Shown piece by piece: positions 15,771-16,351 of a stretch of DNA of 16,351 nt. Position 1 is the stretch's first letter, and the number at the start of each line of letters is the position of its first letter. The notes under the pieces were generated by a model. The model ran no database searches, was not told the DNA's origin, and was given only the letters and a program-made list of their open reading frames with translations. The stretch covers positions 1-16,351 of the forward strand of contig LT642492.1 in the NCBI GenBank assembly GCA_900128585.1, written 5' to 3'. The stretch comes from Stramenopiles sp. TOSAG23-3. Its lineage: Eukaryota > Sar. Position numbers and translations under genes: made by a program.

Positions 15771-16096
15771 TTCTAGGGATCAAGGAAGGAGCAGCAATGA
15801 CCAACGGTGCTACGACCAGCTGCGAACCAGCCTGAAACGGAGGAAACAATTGAAAAAGAAAGCCAACTCAATAAAAACCAATAGCAGGGACGATTTTGTC
15901 GTTGAGTACGAAGAACAGAAGAGAACGAAGGAACAGCTAAGTCCAAAACAGTTGCTGAACAAAAGCGAAACCCGCAGGGGTAACTTCGTAATGCAGATGA
16001 GGAAAAAAGAAGACGCAGTTTGCTTTGCGTAGAAACCTATTTGTAACCAGTGCCAGCAAAGGATTGGAGGGAAAATATTACGTAGTCGGTTCATAA
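15752..16096 (+). pseudogene. Broken copy of the ankyrin gene 3' end (copy 3)
   Basis: It begins within the CAATAT of the ankyrin gene and carries the same 165-bp deletion as copy 2. It keeps the parental tail frame through SPKQLLNKSETRRGNFVMQM until a 4-bp insertion near 16019 shifts it to TAG at 16030-16032. Its last about 70 bases are almost identical to the parent's 3' end, unlike copy 2. It has no start codon. It is the last recognisable piece of the tandem array before the simple repeat. Confidence 0.5.
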
Positions 16097-16112
16097 TAAT
16101 CTAAAAACAATA

Positions 16113-16351
16113 TTTCCTTCTTCTTTCTCCTTCTTCTTGTTCTTCTTCTTCTTTCTTTCTTTCTTCTTTCTTCCTTCTTTCTTCCTTCTTTCTTCTTGTT
16201 CTTTCTTCATGTTCTTTCTTCTTCCTCTTCTTTTCTTCATCTTTCTTTCTTTCTTCCTTCTTTCTTCTTTCTTATTCCTTCCTTCTTTTCCTTCCTTCTT
16301 TCTTCCTTCTTTGTTCCTTCTTTGTTCCTTCTTTGTTCCGTCTTTGTTCCT
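16113..16351 (+). repeat. Pyrimidine-rich microsatellite running off the window
   Basis: About 240 bases are almost purely C and T on this strand, in imperfect TTC, TTTC and TTCC runs with rare G and A interruptions. The last 50 bases form an 11-bp tandem repeat, approximately GTTCCTTCTTT, with clean units at 16313-16323 and 16324-16334, one variant (16335-16345) and a partial unit at the end. Such mirror-like polypyrimidine tracts can form triplex DNA and promote slippage. The tract continues beyond the window. Confidence 0.5.

Larger units (their letters stand above)
12966..16100 (+). repeat. Head-to-tail segmental duplication: ankyrin-gene 3' end + spacer + Myb/SANT-like gene
   Basis: Three successive units match. 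Unit 1 is the intact ankyrin 3' end from about 12966, its spacer and the first Myb/SANT-like gene to about 14489. Unit 2 (about 14484-15751) is a broken ankyrin tail, a related spacer and the second Myb/SANT-like gene. Unit 3 (about 15752-16096) is only a broken ankyrin tail before the simple repeat. Similarity is plain by eye in coding and spacer parts. Both derived tails begin at the same ankyrin position (CAATAT, 12969 onward) and share an internal deletion, so one deleted intermediate was copied again. Confidence 0.5.

Noticed and set aside
12966-16100. A transposable element as the cause of the repeats
   Set aside because: No terminal inverted repeats, target-site duplications, reverse transcriptase or transposase were seen; unit ends fall inside genes at short homologies, as in segmental duplication.
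1-16351. CRISPR arrays, prokaryotic operons, phage genes
   Set aside because: No spaced identical repeats, no Shine-Dalgarno-linked gene clusters, and all recognisable domains are eukaryotic in type.

Overview
The window reads as nuclear DNA of a unicellular eukaryote, probably an alga or another protist; I cannot name the lineage. The reasons are very long open genes for multidomain eukaryotic proteins (EGF-like modules, EF-hands, a BRO1-like domain, an IQ motif, SH3 domains, ankyrin repeats, Myb/SANT-like repeats), AT-rich spacers, no Shine-Dalgarno/operon structure, and pyrimidine microsatellites. All convincing genes are on the + strand and none needs an intron.

Layout. (1) 3-5171: 3' part of a gene for a giant cysteine-rich type I membrane protein with three EGF-like modules, one transmembrane segment, a dense cytoplasmic cysteine cluster and two canonical EF-hands; its 5' end lies outside the window. 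(2) 5172-6328: AT-rich spacer with a GC-richer island that may hold a decayed minus-strand coding remnant, small repeats, and an upstream ORF overlapping the next start. (3) 6329-10981: a 1550-residue protein with an N-terminal BRO1-like domain, several CxxC zinc-binding half-sites, a Tudor/SH3-like barrel candidate, coiled coils and an IQ motif. (4) 11368-13476: a 702-residue protein with two SH3 domains, eight ankyrin repeats and a basic C-terminal tail. (5) 13910-14509 and 15252-15770: two paralogous genes for small, lysine-rich, probably nuclear proteins built from two Myb/SANT-like repeats. Between and after them lie two broken copies of the 3' end of the ankyrin gene. (6) 16113-16351: a long pyrimidine-rich simple repeat running off the window.

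The most distinctive structure is the 3' third. A unit made of 'ankyrin-gene 3' end + intergenic promoter region + Myb/SANT-like gene' has been duplicated head to tail, giving two full units and a third partial one. Both derived ankyrin tails share the same in-frame 165-bp deletion and several substitutions, so they descend from one intermediate copy. The second Myb/SANT-like copy has lost its last helix and about 54 bp of upstream DNA that includes the TATA-like box of the first. Two short blocks of upstream DNA have stayed nearly identical while the sequence between them diverged.

Functionally, the first three genes suggest calcium and membrane signalling: an EF-hand surface protein, a BRO1/IQ protein of possible endosomal or ciliary role, and an SH3/ankyrin scaffold. 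This is inference from domains only; co-orientation in a eukaryote does not prove a shared pathway.
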